Shown here: positions 45,401 through 54,381 of the stretch, piece after piece | How the letters are laid out: every line of letters begins with the position of its first letter | How positions within the stretch are numbered: the stretch's first letter is position 1 | Assembly: GCA_900771335.1 (NCBI GenBank) | Contig: CAAGNP010000019.1 | Span: 1-64,000, forward strand | Length of the DNA stretch: 64,000 nucleotides | Direction: 5' to 3' | Origin: Rikenellaceae bacterium | GTDB taxonomy: Bacteria > Bacteroidota > Bacteroidia > Bacteroidales > UBA932 | Translations under genes and position numbers: made by a program | Notes under the pieces: model-generated | Databases searched by the model: none | Told to the model about the DNA's origin: nothing | Seen by the model: the letters and a program-made list of their open reading frames with translations, nothing else

Positions 45401-45886
45401 ATCAGGATTGTCTGTACCGGTTTTATATTGGTCGCTGAAATATTCAAACTGTGTGACAGCTGCTATACCTTGGCTGTTTCTATGGAGGGTACATGTTCTT
45501 GGGTGCCAACTGATCATTCTGGTGGTATAATAACTGTTACCCTCATATTTGTAGCTCTGGACAGGGTTGAGATATACAGAACGTGTATTGTGGGTACCTG
45601 TATGCGCTGTGGCAATATCCCCTTCAAGTACATACGATTTTAACCAGGGTTCATAATGGCTACCTCCCGATGTCGTCTCGTCAAGTCTGAGGAAATTTGA
45701 TTCAAGGCGGTGTGTGGTGGTGCTGTTGGTAAGTGCCTTAGTGGCAAATGGAGGCTTTTGTGTATCTTCGAGATATACTGATGGGGATATCTGCTCATCA
45801 GCAGGTATCTCCAAAGGAATCCTTTCGCTGCATCCAAGCAGTGCCAGCGAAAATATCGACAATATATATAATATTCTAATTCTCAT
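42443..45886 (-). CDS. Large fimbrillin-family lipoprotein, likely fimbrial tip or accessory protein
   Basis: 1147 residues, lipobox LLGC at the N-terminus. The first about 370 residues resemble Mfa/FimA fimbrillins (YKHFLSAIKVYAYS). Next is one copy (about 385-645) of a module also seen in the neighbour: QTANCYIVD, ILWSWHIWITDT, LDRNLGA, YYQWGRKDPS, and YDPCPFGYRVP. Beyond lie Ig-like strands and a distinct C-terminal domain from about 990, ending NTHNWLIYEAS. It is the last gene of the fimbrial operon and is 3 bp from the next. It probably sits at the tip and contacts a ligand; this is inferred from place and size. Confidence 0.82.
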   Translation of the reverse strand: MRIRILYILSIFSLALLGCSERIPLEIPADEQISPSVYLEDTQKPPFATKALTNSTTTHRLESNFLRLDETTSGGSHYEPWLKSYVLEGDIATAHTGTHNTRSVYLNPVQSYKYEGNSYYTTRMISWHPRTCTLHRNSQGIAAVTQFEYFSDQYKTGTDNPDSLWVVFDNLDGETDVMMSELQSATYADPFDSDKFFTYKHFLSAIKVYAYSENSAQSYHMWGQLRKVQVRNQPSSCRILLPTTDGVFPSQILFGDRISYFDIHKTPIYGYEDSSFDNISAPESIDLSGTSSENPVYLGYALIAPGGDLYLDITTDAGAYSVVIPMKQTIEDDEVEVFQPGFIYEVKLNFKTDGTIASILLTDGEDEYFDLTHGRADAGIFTHQTANCYIVDPLAHLQENGDYYDGYAFLANQIGNGDFGLLPGFPHTSTHIEPVRAGLIWESSKDLITQIEFMYEYVRFKLPVDTKGTPDKSDDTFTKGNAVIGVFDKGGNILWSWHIWITDTPKEQKFELTISGSEPQTITTLDRNLGALYGEIPDTPESALQSYGLYYQWGRKDPSMPPPTHNYRPLSTATSPYWDYFGDELHSTSVINFGSPTIMDGVRHPMYIILPTEIAEFYQYDWLGEKNDVLWGDPSSLIIGKTIYDPCPFGYRVPQQELSSYLVSKEGNISPQSYGITVPGANSETLFFPAAGYKGVDRGISSLTAAWKYVGEKGDYHSSHIHSNGHRLRTYISRVKSKWTETGADTDDDGIGDGSNTYNAQYITSDYANRRTAASVRCIKAELGNSLGQIFIKFSAPKWIYKGDKITLDYDAHSIHSNIASAVINIDRSDIDGGFQLLSNLEKNTPQQVKGQYQHTAEYAVDRVYQMVITNDHGIVERATQLVNIVNFTVSEIDDAEFNPETEYIVGQHKVKIQVEGISAEESGYEILINGVHASAATTDGKTYYTAENAHIAGQIHVAIEEGEAVVLSRDFEVKMGSASIGIELGEQVERAEELEHGKTYIIVASDGWSGVAQSLKGYYWKKEGNTLVLSNGELSEDNLFVWHTDHSVLNNINTWYKSKNSGAWMTTDFQFGLKNDFTFGTTPDLMLIGSQYWNNTTKNMHIYERNGYQYLLYEPNGGNGYFSFSYGNSFNTHNWLIYEASVTTTP

Positions 45887-45889
45887 TTC

Positions 45890-48800
45890 TTACTCTTTTT
45901 GGCATCTTACGGGATATCCATAGGTTGACGGAATTCCCCTGTAATTGTAACTTACCGCCTGCCCGGTATAAGCATTGGATCCATCCTTATAATAGAATAA
46001 ACTTCTGGACGAATTGCCGGCGGGAGTGCTTGAATGGAACCTTCCTACTGAGCCTACTTGTCTAAAGTTGCCTGTATTGCTGTCTATATACCCTGTGTAT
46101 GGGTACCAGCTTTTGTCATAATATTCTTTGTTGAGGAATATTCCATTTGCACTGGTTATTACTCCATACCCATTCGTCTGGGAATAGTTGTTCCAATCCT
46201 TATCAGTGTAGCAATATGTGGTATTTGTACCCTTCTCCCTGTCAGCATATGTCCAGACCAGATAATATGCGACAGTATATCCCGGAGGACATGGATCATA
46301 CATTGTCTTTGATGATGTTTTACCAAATCCCCCTGCTGATGAGTATCCCCAGAACGAAGTTAGAGAGGCTGCATTTATTAGGGTGGAGAAGCATTGGTTG
46401 TCGTAGTTGTTTACATCGTCTGTAATATAGTACCCCAATAGGTCAGGAATATCGTTTCCACTGAATATGTCATCGGTAGACAGGTGATATCTTGTGGGGT
46501 CAGAGATGGAGTTTGCGACACTCTTCTCACTTACAACATTGGTGGTATTGGCAAAATGGTCGTTTGAAATCCATTTGCCTTGTCCCTTGTCGTATGTCCA
46601 CCATTTGGATGTAGTATTATCGGTGGTAGATGAAGAGGCCGGCCCAGGGAATGGGTCCTTGCGCCCCCACTGGTAATAGAGACCGTATGTGGGTAGTACA
46701 TTTGCAGGTACCGCTGATACTTTAGGGGCTTCAGTTGCACCCAGAAATCTGTCCATTACTGCATAATCCAGAGAGTTGTGTATTTCCGGTTCATCTGTGA
46801 GCCATATATGCCATGACCAAATTATATTCTCCCTTGCATCTCGTCCGGCCAGAATCATATTTCCCTCTTCAAATCTATCTATCCTGAATGTGACATATCC
46901 ATCATTGTCTGGTTTGCCGTCATTTTCCATTTTTACGGGTATGTAAATTTCATCATCATCATTTGTGCCACTGAGTGAACCTTGCCACCAAAGGGTGTCT
47001 ACCCTTGCCAGCTCACGTGATATGTCGGTCTGTAGTCCCTCTGAAATGTCTATATATCCGGCAGAACCAGCTGCTACAAGTTTGCCTACTCCGTTACCCC
47101 TAACAGTAGCTTTAAATTTATAATATCCGGCTTCGCTCACTATGTATGAGTTGGCGGTCTGTGATGCACTCAGATCCTTTACCTCCGAGTGTGATCTGCG
47201 GGATACACATCTCACAGGCATAGCAACTGTGGCAGGGTAACCTGGCTTGTTGGTGGTGTGTACCTCCTGTACTTGATAATTGTTTTCTGAACCATCCACT
47301 ATTATATCCATAAGGTATGGCTCATAGATGCCTGTATTCTCTTTGGTTGTGGTGGCAAGCCATACATAAGAACCGAAGTCGGACTCACCGGAAGTGTTTC
47401 CTTCAATAAGATACCCGTTTCTTTTGATCGAGTTGCTTCCCGAATCATAGTACCAGTAGCCATTGATAGGGAAGAACATATCGTGATTTGTCTCTGTTAT
47501 ATAGTGTATGAGGTGATTGTCGCCACCTACGTGGTCCAGTTCAATGTCCATATTGTGGGTAAGCTTGTAACTTGGAACTCTGTATCCAGCAGGACAAGGA
47601 TCATAGATGGTTTTAGTATACTCCTGAGTCTCCGGACGATAACCCCAAAGGGATGTTGTGTGTTCGCTATCAGGAACTTTAGTGTAGAAGTCAAAAGGAT
47701 TTTTAGACCTGTCATACATTTTTACATGCTCTGATGTATTAGGGATGAAGGTTTTACTTTCTGATAATGTTTTACCTAATGGTAGAGGTGTCGGACGTCC
47801 CCATTGGTAGTATAGTCCATCAAAAGCTGTGACATTTTGGGTGGGAGAATCGTTGGAGGCAGAGGCTCTGTCTGCAGCTATTGCGCCGAGATCTCTGTCA
47901 AGAGTGGAGAATCCGTTACGGAGAGAGAGTTCTCGTGGACGGTCAGTAACCCATAAGTGCCAGCACCATAGAAGTTCACCCCCCTCGCGGTCGTATCCGC
48001 CAAGCAGAATACTACCTTCATTTTCCATCCTTTTGTCAGTAAGATCTTGTTCGTTCCCTTTAAGATGGAAATATATTTTTCCGTCATGGGGAATGTTTTC
48101 CAATACGAAATCATCTTCAAGCCCATTTTCTACCCACAATATATCCATATACCCAATGTTGAGGGAAGGATCAGCTTCATCAATTATCCCTTCAGGACCG
48201 TTCCCTTTAACAGTTACATTGAAACAATAGCCATAGTTGGCTGAAGATACGATATAACAATTGGCTGTCTGTGTAGTGCTAAGATCGAAATATGTATTCC
48301 CGATATTGTTTTCATTGAGAGTATTCCCGCTTTCCCATTCGCTGATAGCCACTTCAGGATCGATGAATCCGTGGTCCGAGAATCGGAGATATATATCGTA
48401 ATTTTTTCCTCTGTCAAACTGTTTGGTGATGGAGAGAGTGGATTCAACTGCCTCCGCATCACCTTTTTTGGTTATTATCTTTACTGTCAGATCGTCACCG
48501 GAAGGGGGAGGGGCCATAATGGGTGTGAGTGCAATGGCGGTTATGTGATCTGTGGGGATATTATTTTGTGCTACAAGTGGTGAGTTCCCTGTGACGATAT
48601 AGTCCTTAGTCCCAGTCTCCTCTATTGTGTAATTTACTCCGTCGTGTGGGAGTGTCAGTGTCATATTTTCTCCAAGGCCAGTGATTTCGATAGACTGAAT
48701 ATCACCCCAAGTCTCTCTGCTGTCGTGTGTAATATCTCCATTCTGGTTCTTTTTCAGCATAGCATATACGTGAAATGTATACTTGACAAGTCCGTGTTGG

Positions 48801-49279
48801 AACATAATAGTGTTGAACCCTTTGGATTGTGTGCCGGATGCCACTGTTCCATACATAATGTCGGTATCACCATCTATGTCATTAAAGCTGACGACACCAT
48901 CCGATACTTCGTTATCAGGATACCACGAGGCATACAGTATCTCAGAAGTGGCGTCCTTGAATGTCTGATATGTTGAAAATTCAATGTCCCTAACATTTTT
49001 GTCTGTCTCCCCGGGTTTCATATTGGCCTTCAAAGCATCGGAGCAATTGGCGAAGCTTCTGTTGGCATCTATTACATCCACTCTTGCCAAAGCGATAGGA
49101 AGATCAGAATTATAATCAGATCCGATAGATGCTTTAGTAGTCTGATCCATAAGTGAGGCGTGTAGTGTAATTTTATCCTCATAGGGATTCCTCTCTATCC
49201 TCAGGCAGGAGTGCCCGATAGCCATCATAATGATGACAGCTATAATACGTGCTGTTATATGTATGGTTCTTCCGTTCAT
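45890..49279 (-). CDS. Large fimbrillin-family lipoprotein with two tip-type modules
   Basis: About 1129 residues from ATG 49279 (MNGRTIHITARIIAV), giving a lipobox AIGHSC; a longer frame to 49339 overlaps the previous gene and lacks a signal start. The N-terminal part is Mfa-like (FQHGLVKYTFHVYAM). Then come two copies of the module QTANCYIV...WHLWVTD...LDRDLGA...YYQWGRP...YDPCPAGYRVP at about 340-563 and 706-996. One copy is in the next gene, so the module has been duplicated. Probable fimbrial tip or adhesin. Gap to the upstream gene is 2 bp. Confidence 0.82.
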   Translation of the reverse strand: MNGRTIHITARIIAVIIMMAIGHSCLRIERNPYEDKITLHASLMDQTTKASIGSDYNSDLPIALARVDVIDANRSFANCSDALKANMKPGETDKNVRDIEFSTYQTFKDATSEILYASWYPDNEVSDGVVSFNDIDGDTDIMYGTVASGTQSKGFNTIMFQHGLVKYTFHVYAMLKKNQNGDITHDSRETWGDIQSIEITGLGENMTLTLPHDGVNYTIEETGTKDYIVTGNSPLVAQNNIPTDHITAIALTPIMAPPPSGDDLTVKIITKKGDAEAVESTLSITKQFDRGKNYDIYLRFSDHGFIDPEVAISEWESGNTLNENNIGNTYFDLSTTQTANCYIVSSANYGYCFNVTVKGNGPEGIIDEADPSLNIGYMDILWVENGLEDDFVLENIPHDGKIYFHLKGNEQDLTDKRMENEGSILLGGYDREGGELLWCWHLWVTDRPRELSLRNGFSTLDRDLGAIAADRASASNDSPTQNVTAFDGLYYQWGRPTPLPLGKTLSESKTFIPNTSEHVKMYDRSKNPFDFYTKVPDSEHTTSLWGYRPETQEYTKTIYDPCPAGYRVPSYKLTHNMDIELDHVGGDNHLIHYITETNHDMFFPINGYWYYDSGSNSIKRNGYLIEGNTSGESDFGSYVWLATTTKENTGIYEPYLMDIIVDGSENNYQVQEVHTTNKPGYPATVAMPVRCVSRRSHSEVKDLSASQTANSYIVSEAGYYKFKATVRGNGVGKLVAAGSAGYIDISEGLQTDISRELARVDTLWWQGSLSGTNDDDEIYIPVKMENDGKPDNDGYVTFRIDRFEEGNMILAGRDARENIIWSWHIWLTDEPEIHNSLDYAVMDRFLGATEAPKVSAVPANVLPTYGLYYQWGRKDPFPGPASSSTTDNTTSKWWTYDKGQGKWISNDHFANTTNVVSEKSVANSISDPTRYHLSTDDIFSGNDIPDLLGYYITDDVNNYDNQCFSTLINAASLTSFWGYSSAGGFGKTSSKTMYDPCPPGYTVAYYLVWTYADREKGTNTTYCYTDKDWNNYSQTNGYGVITSANGIFLNKEYYDKSWYPYTGYIDSNTGNFRQVGSVGRFHSSTPAGNSSRSLFYYKDGSNAYTGQAVSYNYRGIPSTYGYPVRCQKE

Positions 49280-49281
49280 AA

Positions 49282-50283
49282 TTATTTTGCAGGCAATGGT
49301 GGCAATATGGTACCTTCGATATCTCCTCCATCTCCCCAATCTGCGATGGAGCCTCTCAAGTGAATACCATTGTCTATAATCAGGTTATATGTAATAAGGT
49401 GACCGCTCTGCCAGTTGTTGGCATCAGCCTCACCCAGGTTGAAACTTTTGCTGAATGTAGTAGGTGTATCCTCCCCTATAGGGGTGTATTCGTAACTTAT
49501 AGATAAGGTATACCCCTTAAGAGTAGAGTTGGGAGCAGGTATGGCTATAAAATCCAGTACCTTAATCTCTGTTTCTGCTGCCGGATCTGCAGCTGGGATA
49601 CTTATAACCTCTTTCGAGTAAGTGCCGGTGTCTATAGTGGGTATGGTGGACCAGGTGCCGCCTGTATAGGTAAGTGATGCCCCGGTAATTATATTGCTGA
49701 GGGTTACGCTGAGTTCGGAAATGGCAAAAGATGACATTCCAATGGCACGGACAACATTTATCTTTATTTTAGACATGGCGTGTTTGAGTGCAATAGGTAC
49801 CAGCGGATGCACCTTACTTGGACTTAATACCAATTGGTCGGAGAGGAGATAGTCGGCACACATCCCTTCTGAATATGATGCAGGCTGTAAAACTTCTATC
49901 CTATGTCCCGAATCATAAATGTTCAATGTGGTCTCTGTCGGAACTGTGTATGCATAGCCATAAAATGTGTATGTGGCATTGTCATTCCATACCTTTCCAT
50001 CAGGGGGAAGCCATACATTGCCGGATTGATTAATTTTGACAGTAGAGTAGTATCCGCTATAGAACATAGGCTTTCCGTCTTCAGATCCCACAACATATAC
50101 ATTTGCACTTCCTATATTCTCAGAGGTTATCTCCCCTTTTGTCATAGCATCTGCACTGACACTCATATCTGGTGTGGAAACGGCAAACTCAATAGGTGTA
50201 CCTGCCACATCTTTGGAGCAGCCAGCACTAACTATGACTGTAAACAGTGAGAGTATTATATGTGTAAATGTTTTCTTCATCAC
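49282..50283 (-). CDS. Fimbrillin-family lipoprotein (fourth subunit)
   Basis: 333 residues, lipobox VSAGC. Mfa_like features: a mid-domain strand YTFYGYAYT and the conserved ALKHAMSKIKINVV helix/strand; the C-terminus ends in SGHLITYNLIIDNG before a short tail (LPPLPAK). In such systems the N-terminus is cut after export by an Arg-gingipain-like or similar protease and subunits join by donor-strand exchange. Its gene lies 1 bp from the third subunit gene and 2 bp from the large tip gene. Probably a minor or adaptor subunit. Confidence 0.85.
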   Translation of the reverse strand: MMKKTFTHIILSLFTVIVSAGCSKDVAGTPIEFAVSTPDMSVSADAMTKGEITSENIGSANVYVVGSEDGKPMFYSGYYSTVKINQSGNVWLPPDGKVWNDNATYTFYGYAYTVPTETTLNIYDSGHRIEVLQPASYSEGMCADYLLSDQLVLSPSKVHPLVPIALKHAMSKIKINVVRAIGMSSFAISELSVTLSNIITGASLTYTGGTWSTIPTIDTGTYSKEVISIPAADPAAETEIKVLDFIAIPAPNSTLKGYTLSISYEYTPIGEDTPTTFSKSFNLGEADANNWQSGHLITYNLIIDNGIHLRGSIADWGDGGDIEGTILPPLPAK

Positions 50284-50284
50284 T

Positions 50285-51292
50285 CTATTTAAGGTCTATC
50301 GGATCATCTTCTATCCAGTTTATTATGCTCACTTCAAACCTGATAGCAGAACCTGTAATGTCCAGATTGTATTTGTAATGTTTCCCGGGGAGAAACTTAT
50401 AATTGTCCTGAGCTGAACCGTTGGGGAGAGATATATCCGACAATATTATACTGTAAGTTTTGTCATCAGTGCTTTCAAAATCGACTGTAAAATTCAGTAC
50501 TATCTCATTTTCCCCAGTGGCTGAGGTGAAGTCTTGAGGGATGATCATCTCTGAGTCGAGGATATCCTTGTATTCCAGAGATCCGGACAGTATTGTTCCA
50601 CCTGAGTAGTTCAAGGTTATGGGGTCACCAGTGGCAGCGTCGCTCCATATTGCGCCATCTGACGTAAGGGTGAGGGATCCACTCCTGTTGATCTTGCTGA
50701 TCGTAATGCCGCTGATGCTATTGATTTTGAACTCCGATCCATTTCGAACTCTAATGGTCATAGCAGCGCATGCGTGGTGGAATTCGAGGGCAACAGGGGT
50801 GATGGGATCTCCTATCTGATAAAATCTTTCGCAGGAGCTGTACATTATATCGGGCAGGGCCCCATTGCCTGCAGATACTGTCCCTACCTGTACAGTTATA
50901 TCTCCGGTAGTACTGTCAAATGTGGCACTGTATCCGCTCTCCTTATATGGATATACTGCCATAAAATGGTGAGTGGACATAGGGCTCCAGTACTCATTTC
51001 CGCTATAATCCCATTTGCCTTCGTTATAGGAGACTTTGGCCCCGGGGTGGGCAGCACCTTCGGTGGCATCGAAAATCTTTTTGGTCTCTCCATTGCCATT
51101 GGCTTTCCATGCGAATATGCTGAAGCCATTGGTGCGGAAGGTAGCATCCTCCTCACTGGCCACAAAACTTTTGGTCGCGACCATAGGGGCAAACTCTATG
51201 CGCACCTGCTCATAGCTGCTCACCTTCGAGCATGATGGAGCCAGAAGGGCAATAGCGCCAAGCGCAATGGATATGAGGATTCTGCGTGCCAT
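50285..51292 (-). CDS. Fimbrillin-family lipoprotein (third subunit)
   Basis: 335 residues, lipobox LLAPSC. It shows ATKSFVASEEDATFRTNGFS, a frequent Mfa-like start, then YWSPMSTHHFMAVYPY and EFHHACAAMTIRVRN at the expected spacing, and LPGKHYKYNLDITG near the C-terminus. It overlaps the second subunit gene by 1 bp. Function as a minor pilus subunit is inferred from its family and its place. Confidence 0.85.
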   Translation of the reverse strand: MARRILISIALGAIALLAPSCSKVSSYEQVRIEFAPMVATKSFVASEEDATFRTNGFSIFAWKANGNGETKKIFDATEGAAHPGAKVSYNEGKWDYSGNEYWSPMSTHHFMAVYPYKESGYSATFDSTTGDITVQVGTVSAGNGALPDIMYSSCERFYQIGDPITPVALEFHHACAAMTIRVRNGSEFKINSISGITISKINRSGSLTLTSDGAIWSDAATGDPITLNYSGGTILSGSLEYKDILDSEMIIPQDFTSATGENEIVLNFTVDFESTDDKTYSIILSDISLPNGSAQDNYKFLPGKHYKYNLDITGSAIRFEVSIINWIEDDPIDLK

Positions 51293-52305
51293 TAAATCTT
51301 TTGTTCTATCTGGTCCATATCTTCTATTACGGGAGGTGCAAATTCGATCCTGCCGCTATCTATGGTAATATTGTAAATGTAATGTTTCCCCCTTTCGTAA
51401 AGCTCGACATAATCTGCCATCTTCATCTCTACCACCTGGGTACCGAAGCCATCTGTAATTTCAAGGGAGAGGGTCATATCGGCATTTGCAGCATATTGAG
51501 GTATTATATACAGCGTAGTAGGCTCTGAGAGGGAAGAGTTGAGTTGCAGACCATTGGCAATGGTATAGTCAGCCCTTTTGGCCGGAGTGCTGTAATCTGC
51601 CTCCCAGCCTGTATCGTGCGACAAATACAATGTAGCCTGATTAAGACAATTGCGCAATGTGGCGGTCACTTTATATTGGGAGTTTGTATCCTTAAACTTG
51701 AATGAAAGTTTGGACATCGCATGTTTGAACTCAGCAGCAACGGGGGATGCTTGCTTACCAATGGTCTTCCCTCCGTTGAGCGAGAGGATATCGAAATACA
51801 GGAGATCAACCATTTGGCTCGGATCAGTTTTCTGGGTCACTGGGATTATCAGATATGGTGACAGGGACAAGGAAGCACTATATGTGATATCACCTGTTAT
51901 TATCCCCCCGGCCTCTTTATAAGGGGAATAGCCGTAGAAAAGAAGAGACCCTGTCAACGGGTAGTAATAAGGTTTGGCTGTCGAGTGGTTTGAGGGGTCA
52001 AAACCTCCATAGGTGCTGCTTGAAGCGATAGGGGCAAAGTAGCCGTTTTCAATATAAATGACCGGATCTTCGGATGTGCGTGTGTTGAGGAAATTGGTCT
52101 CTTCCGGGAGTGATGTGTAGAAGGCATAAAGACCAAAATTCTCCAATCCTGTCCCCGCCTTGGTGGAGGGGAGGGAGAATGTGCGGAGTGTCAATTCGGT
52201 ATCGGACATAGCAGGGCGATCCGTCCTAATCTTCACACAGGACGAAATGAGCAGCAGCGCTGCCGCTGCCGAGAGGATTGCCGATATGTGTCTGCCGCTT
52301 CTCAT
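51292..52305 (-). CDS. Fimbrillin-family lipoprotein (second subunit)
   Basis: 337 residues, lipobox LLISSC. PYYYPLTGSLLFYGYSPY, EFKHAMSKLSFKFKD and ERGKHYIYNITIDSG match the Mfa-like pattern of its neighbours. A GC-rich hairpin and a seven-G run (52322-52357) lie in the 59-bp gap upstream, after the probable major subunit gene, so expression may be attenuated there. Likely minor subunit. Confidence 0.85.
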   Translation of the reverse strand: MRSGRHISAILSAAAALLLISSCVKIRTDRPAMSDTELTLRTFSLPSTKAGTGLENFGLYAFYTSLPEETNFLNTRTSEDPVIYIENGYFAPIASSSTYGGFDPSNHSTAKPYYYPLTGSLLFYGYSPYKEAGGIITGDITYSASLSLSPYLIIPVTQKTDPSQMVDLLYFDILSLNGGKTIGKQASPVAAEFKHAMSKLSFKFKDTNSQYKVTATLRNCLNQATLYLSHDTGWEADYSTPAKRADYTIANGLQLNSSLSEPTTLYIIPQYAANADMTLSLEITDGFGTQVVEMKMADYVELYERGKHYIYNITIDSGRIEFAPPVIEDMDQIEQKI

Positions 52306-52321
52306 TTTTTATCGTTTGGTA

Positions 52322-52357
52322 CCCACCGGGGAGGTCAGTCCCAGGTGGGCGGGGGGG
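52322..52357 (-). promoter_or_regulatory. Hairpin and poly-C tract between fimbrillin genes
   Basis: CCCACC (52322-52327) pairs with GGTGGG (52344-52349), followed by a run of seven G on the plus strand (C on the transcript side). No T run follows, so it could slow but not end transcription, or protect the upstream mRNA. Confidence 0.4.
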
Positions 52358-52364
52358 ATAGTAT

Positions 52365-53372
52365 TTATTCTGTTACATTAGTTATACCTTGGTCTTGGTT
52401 AGTCCATTCAATAACACTAGGAGAAAATAGTATTTCAGTAGCATTAAGATTAAGGGTGTAAATGTAGTTGTTGCCAGAGAGCCATTTGCTCTCAGTATTA
52501 GAGGTTAGGCTAATAGTACTAGACATGACAATTTCGTTTCCGGATCCATCCTTATGTCCAGCCATAGTATAGGTAATAGTTAAAGAGGTAGGGTCGTTTC
52601 CAGGAAAAGCAAAACATGAACCTAGTTCTGCTGGAGTTGTTGTTAAATCAGTAGATAGACTGTATGTGTAAGTTTTATTTACCGGAGTCGTTGCTGGTGT
52701 ACAAGTAACTGATCCTACTTCGTCAGGATTTGCAATATTATCATCGTTATAAGTGACTACAATTTTGCCTGTTTGTGGAACATTATTAATTGATAATGAT
52801 TTGATAGTGTATGTACTATTAGCATTTGCATACGCTTTAACTGTGATTTTAGCAAGTGCATGCTTGAGATTTACAGTTACATTGTTGGAATTTTTATTGT
52901 ATCCATCGTCAAGAGCGTCATCATCCGCGCTATCTGTTGAATCATAATACTCTTCACCATATAGAAAATCAAGTTGTTCTGAGCTGTTATCAGCGCTTTC
53001 GTTGATTGTGAAAGTCAGAATTCTTGATGAAAGTTCTATATTATTTTTTTCAGCAGAAGCAGCAGGAGTTGGAATGTATGGTGCATATACCACAAAGTCA
53101 AGCGCATTGCCATTTAGTGGCCAATATTTGCCACCTGCCCAGGCTGTTCCATTTGACATAAATTTAGTATTTGAGAAGTATTCTTGTGTTGTTCCGTGAT
53201 TAAACGCAAACACACCCATTGTTCCTGTAAGCTCAGTAGTAGCCTTCGTCATCGCTCCTTCGATTTTTTTGAACGCGATCTCTTTTGGTCCGTCGATAGA
53301 CTCAACTGTGGTTTTGGTGCAGGAGGCGAGAACCATCATCGCCGCAGCTGCTGTCAAGATTAACTTTTTCAT
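52365..53372 (-). CDS. Fimbrillin-family lipoprotein, probable major subunit
   Basis: 335 residues, lipobox VLASC. YWPLNGNALDFVVYAPY and NLKHALAKITVKAY are the family hallmarks; LSGNNYIYTLNLNATEI is near the C-terminus. Its base composition is clearly more AT-rich than the adjacent genes, and it is the first fimbrillin in the operon, with 46 bp of AT-rich DNA upstream and a hairpin downstream. Both fit a highly expressed, antigenically variable shaft subunit (inferred). Confidence 0.86.
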   Translation of the reverse strand: MKKLILTAAAAMMVLASCTKTTVESIDGPKEIAFKKIEGAMTKATTELTGTMGVFAFNHGTTQEYFSNTKFMSNGTAWAGGKYWPLNGNALDFVVYAPYIPTPAASAEKNNIELSSRILTFTINESADNSSEQLDFLYGEEYYDSTDSADDDALDDGYNKNSNNVTVNLKHALAKITVKAYANANSTYTIKSLSINNVPQTGKIVVTYNDDNIANPDEVGSVTCTPATTPVNKTYTYSLSTDLTTTPAELGSCFAFPGNDPTSLTITYTMAGHKDGSGNEIVMSSTISLTSNTESKWLSGNNYIYTLNLNATEILFSPSVIEWTNQDQGITNVTE

Positions 53373-53418
53373 AAATCTTAGTTTTAAAGAGTTAAATATA
53401 ATTAAAATTTTGTAATTG

Positions 53419-54381
53419 TTATAATTCTATGTTTGTCTCAATGTTCTCCCAATCATCGACTGTGGGGAGGAATCCTCCGCCACCTTCCGGTTCGGGGATT
53501 ACTATCGGTTCGTCGATGATGATGGTGTAGTCCCGGCTGTTGAGGAACTGGTCGGTGACATCGAAGCGGAAATGGTGCTCATCCCCTTTGGTGTCGGTGA
53601 CGCCGAAGTCAAATATCATGTAGTTTGCCCTCTGGGGGTGTTTGCCGAATGTGCGGAAGCGCCCCTGTAGGGTGTTGTCCTCGGAGCCGCGCCCCATCTG
53701 GTAGAATACCCCCACCGAGCCATCCATCGGAAGCTCTTTGACGATGAATTCCCCTTCGAGAAGGCCGGAGGCGATACATTTGATCGAGTTTATATATTCC
53801 AGCCCCTGCACCTGGCGGCAGATGACTTTCCAGGTCTCCACTATTGAGTGTGCCTCGAGGTGGATAACTATGTCTTTGGTCTCGCCGGGGCGGACCGATG
53901 GGATTATCACATCGTGCTCACTTGCCACCCAGAGGTGGTCGGGCTCATATACTATAGGCTCCTCTGAAGGGTCCTTGGTCAGCCCCATTGCCTTAAGGAG
54001 TGAGGAGATCTGCCCTTTGAGGAAGTCGGAGATCTCTCCGGTGAAAGCCTTGTTGGTGTGGATGTTCTCCTCATCTGCAAGGCGGGTGGCCTCTGTGGCC
54101 ATACTGTAGACCACCAGATCGTAGTGCCCGGGTTCGGGGTAGACATATCCCCCGTCTGCAGGGATGTAGTCCTCGTGCATCTCCTGACCGGTGTACATAT
54201 CGTAGAATACCACCTTCAGCATCTCAGGGGTCTCGATCTCGGTCTCATTGACCACATTGAGGTTGATGCTGAGGACGAGGTTTACCGGTGTGCTCTGCTC
54301 GAAGAAGGGTCTTCTCTGGCAGGATGTTCCGATCAGCAGCAATATGCCCAGGAGGGCGATTATATGGAGGACTCTTCTCAT
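53419..54381 (-). CDS. Fimbrial anchor-like lipoprotein (DUF5119-like, tentative)
   Basis: 320 residues, lipobox IGTSC. Strand-rich with VNLVLSINLNVVNE, PEMLKVVFYDMYTG and YPEPGHYDLVVYSM, a pattern like the Mfa2/FimB-type or DUF5119 proteins that sit before fimbrillin genes and cap or anchor the fibre in the outer membrane. Its start overlaps the DUF3575 gene by 4 bp. I am sure of its membership in the operon, less so of the family name. Confidence 0.72.
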   Translation of the reverse strand: MRRVLHIIALLGILLLIGTSCQRRPFFEQSTPVNLVLSINLNVVNETEIETPEMLKVVFYDMYTGQEMHEDYIPADGGYVYPEPGHYDLVVYSMATEATRLADEENIHTNKAFTGEISDFLKGQISSLLKAMGLTKDPSEEPIVYEPDHLWVASEHDVIIPSVRPGETKDIVIHLEAHSIVETWKVICRQVQGLEYINSIKCIASGLLEGEFIVKELPMDGSVGVFYQMGRGSEDNTLQGRFRTFGKHPQRANYMIFDFGVTDTKGDEHHFRFDVTDQFLNSRDYTIIIDEPIVIPEPEGGGGFLPTVDDWENIETNIEL

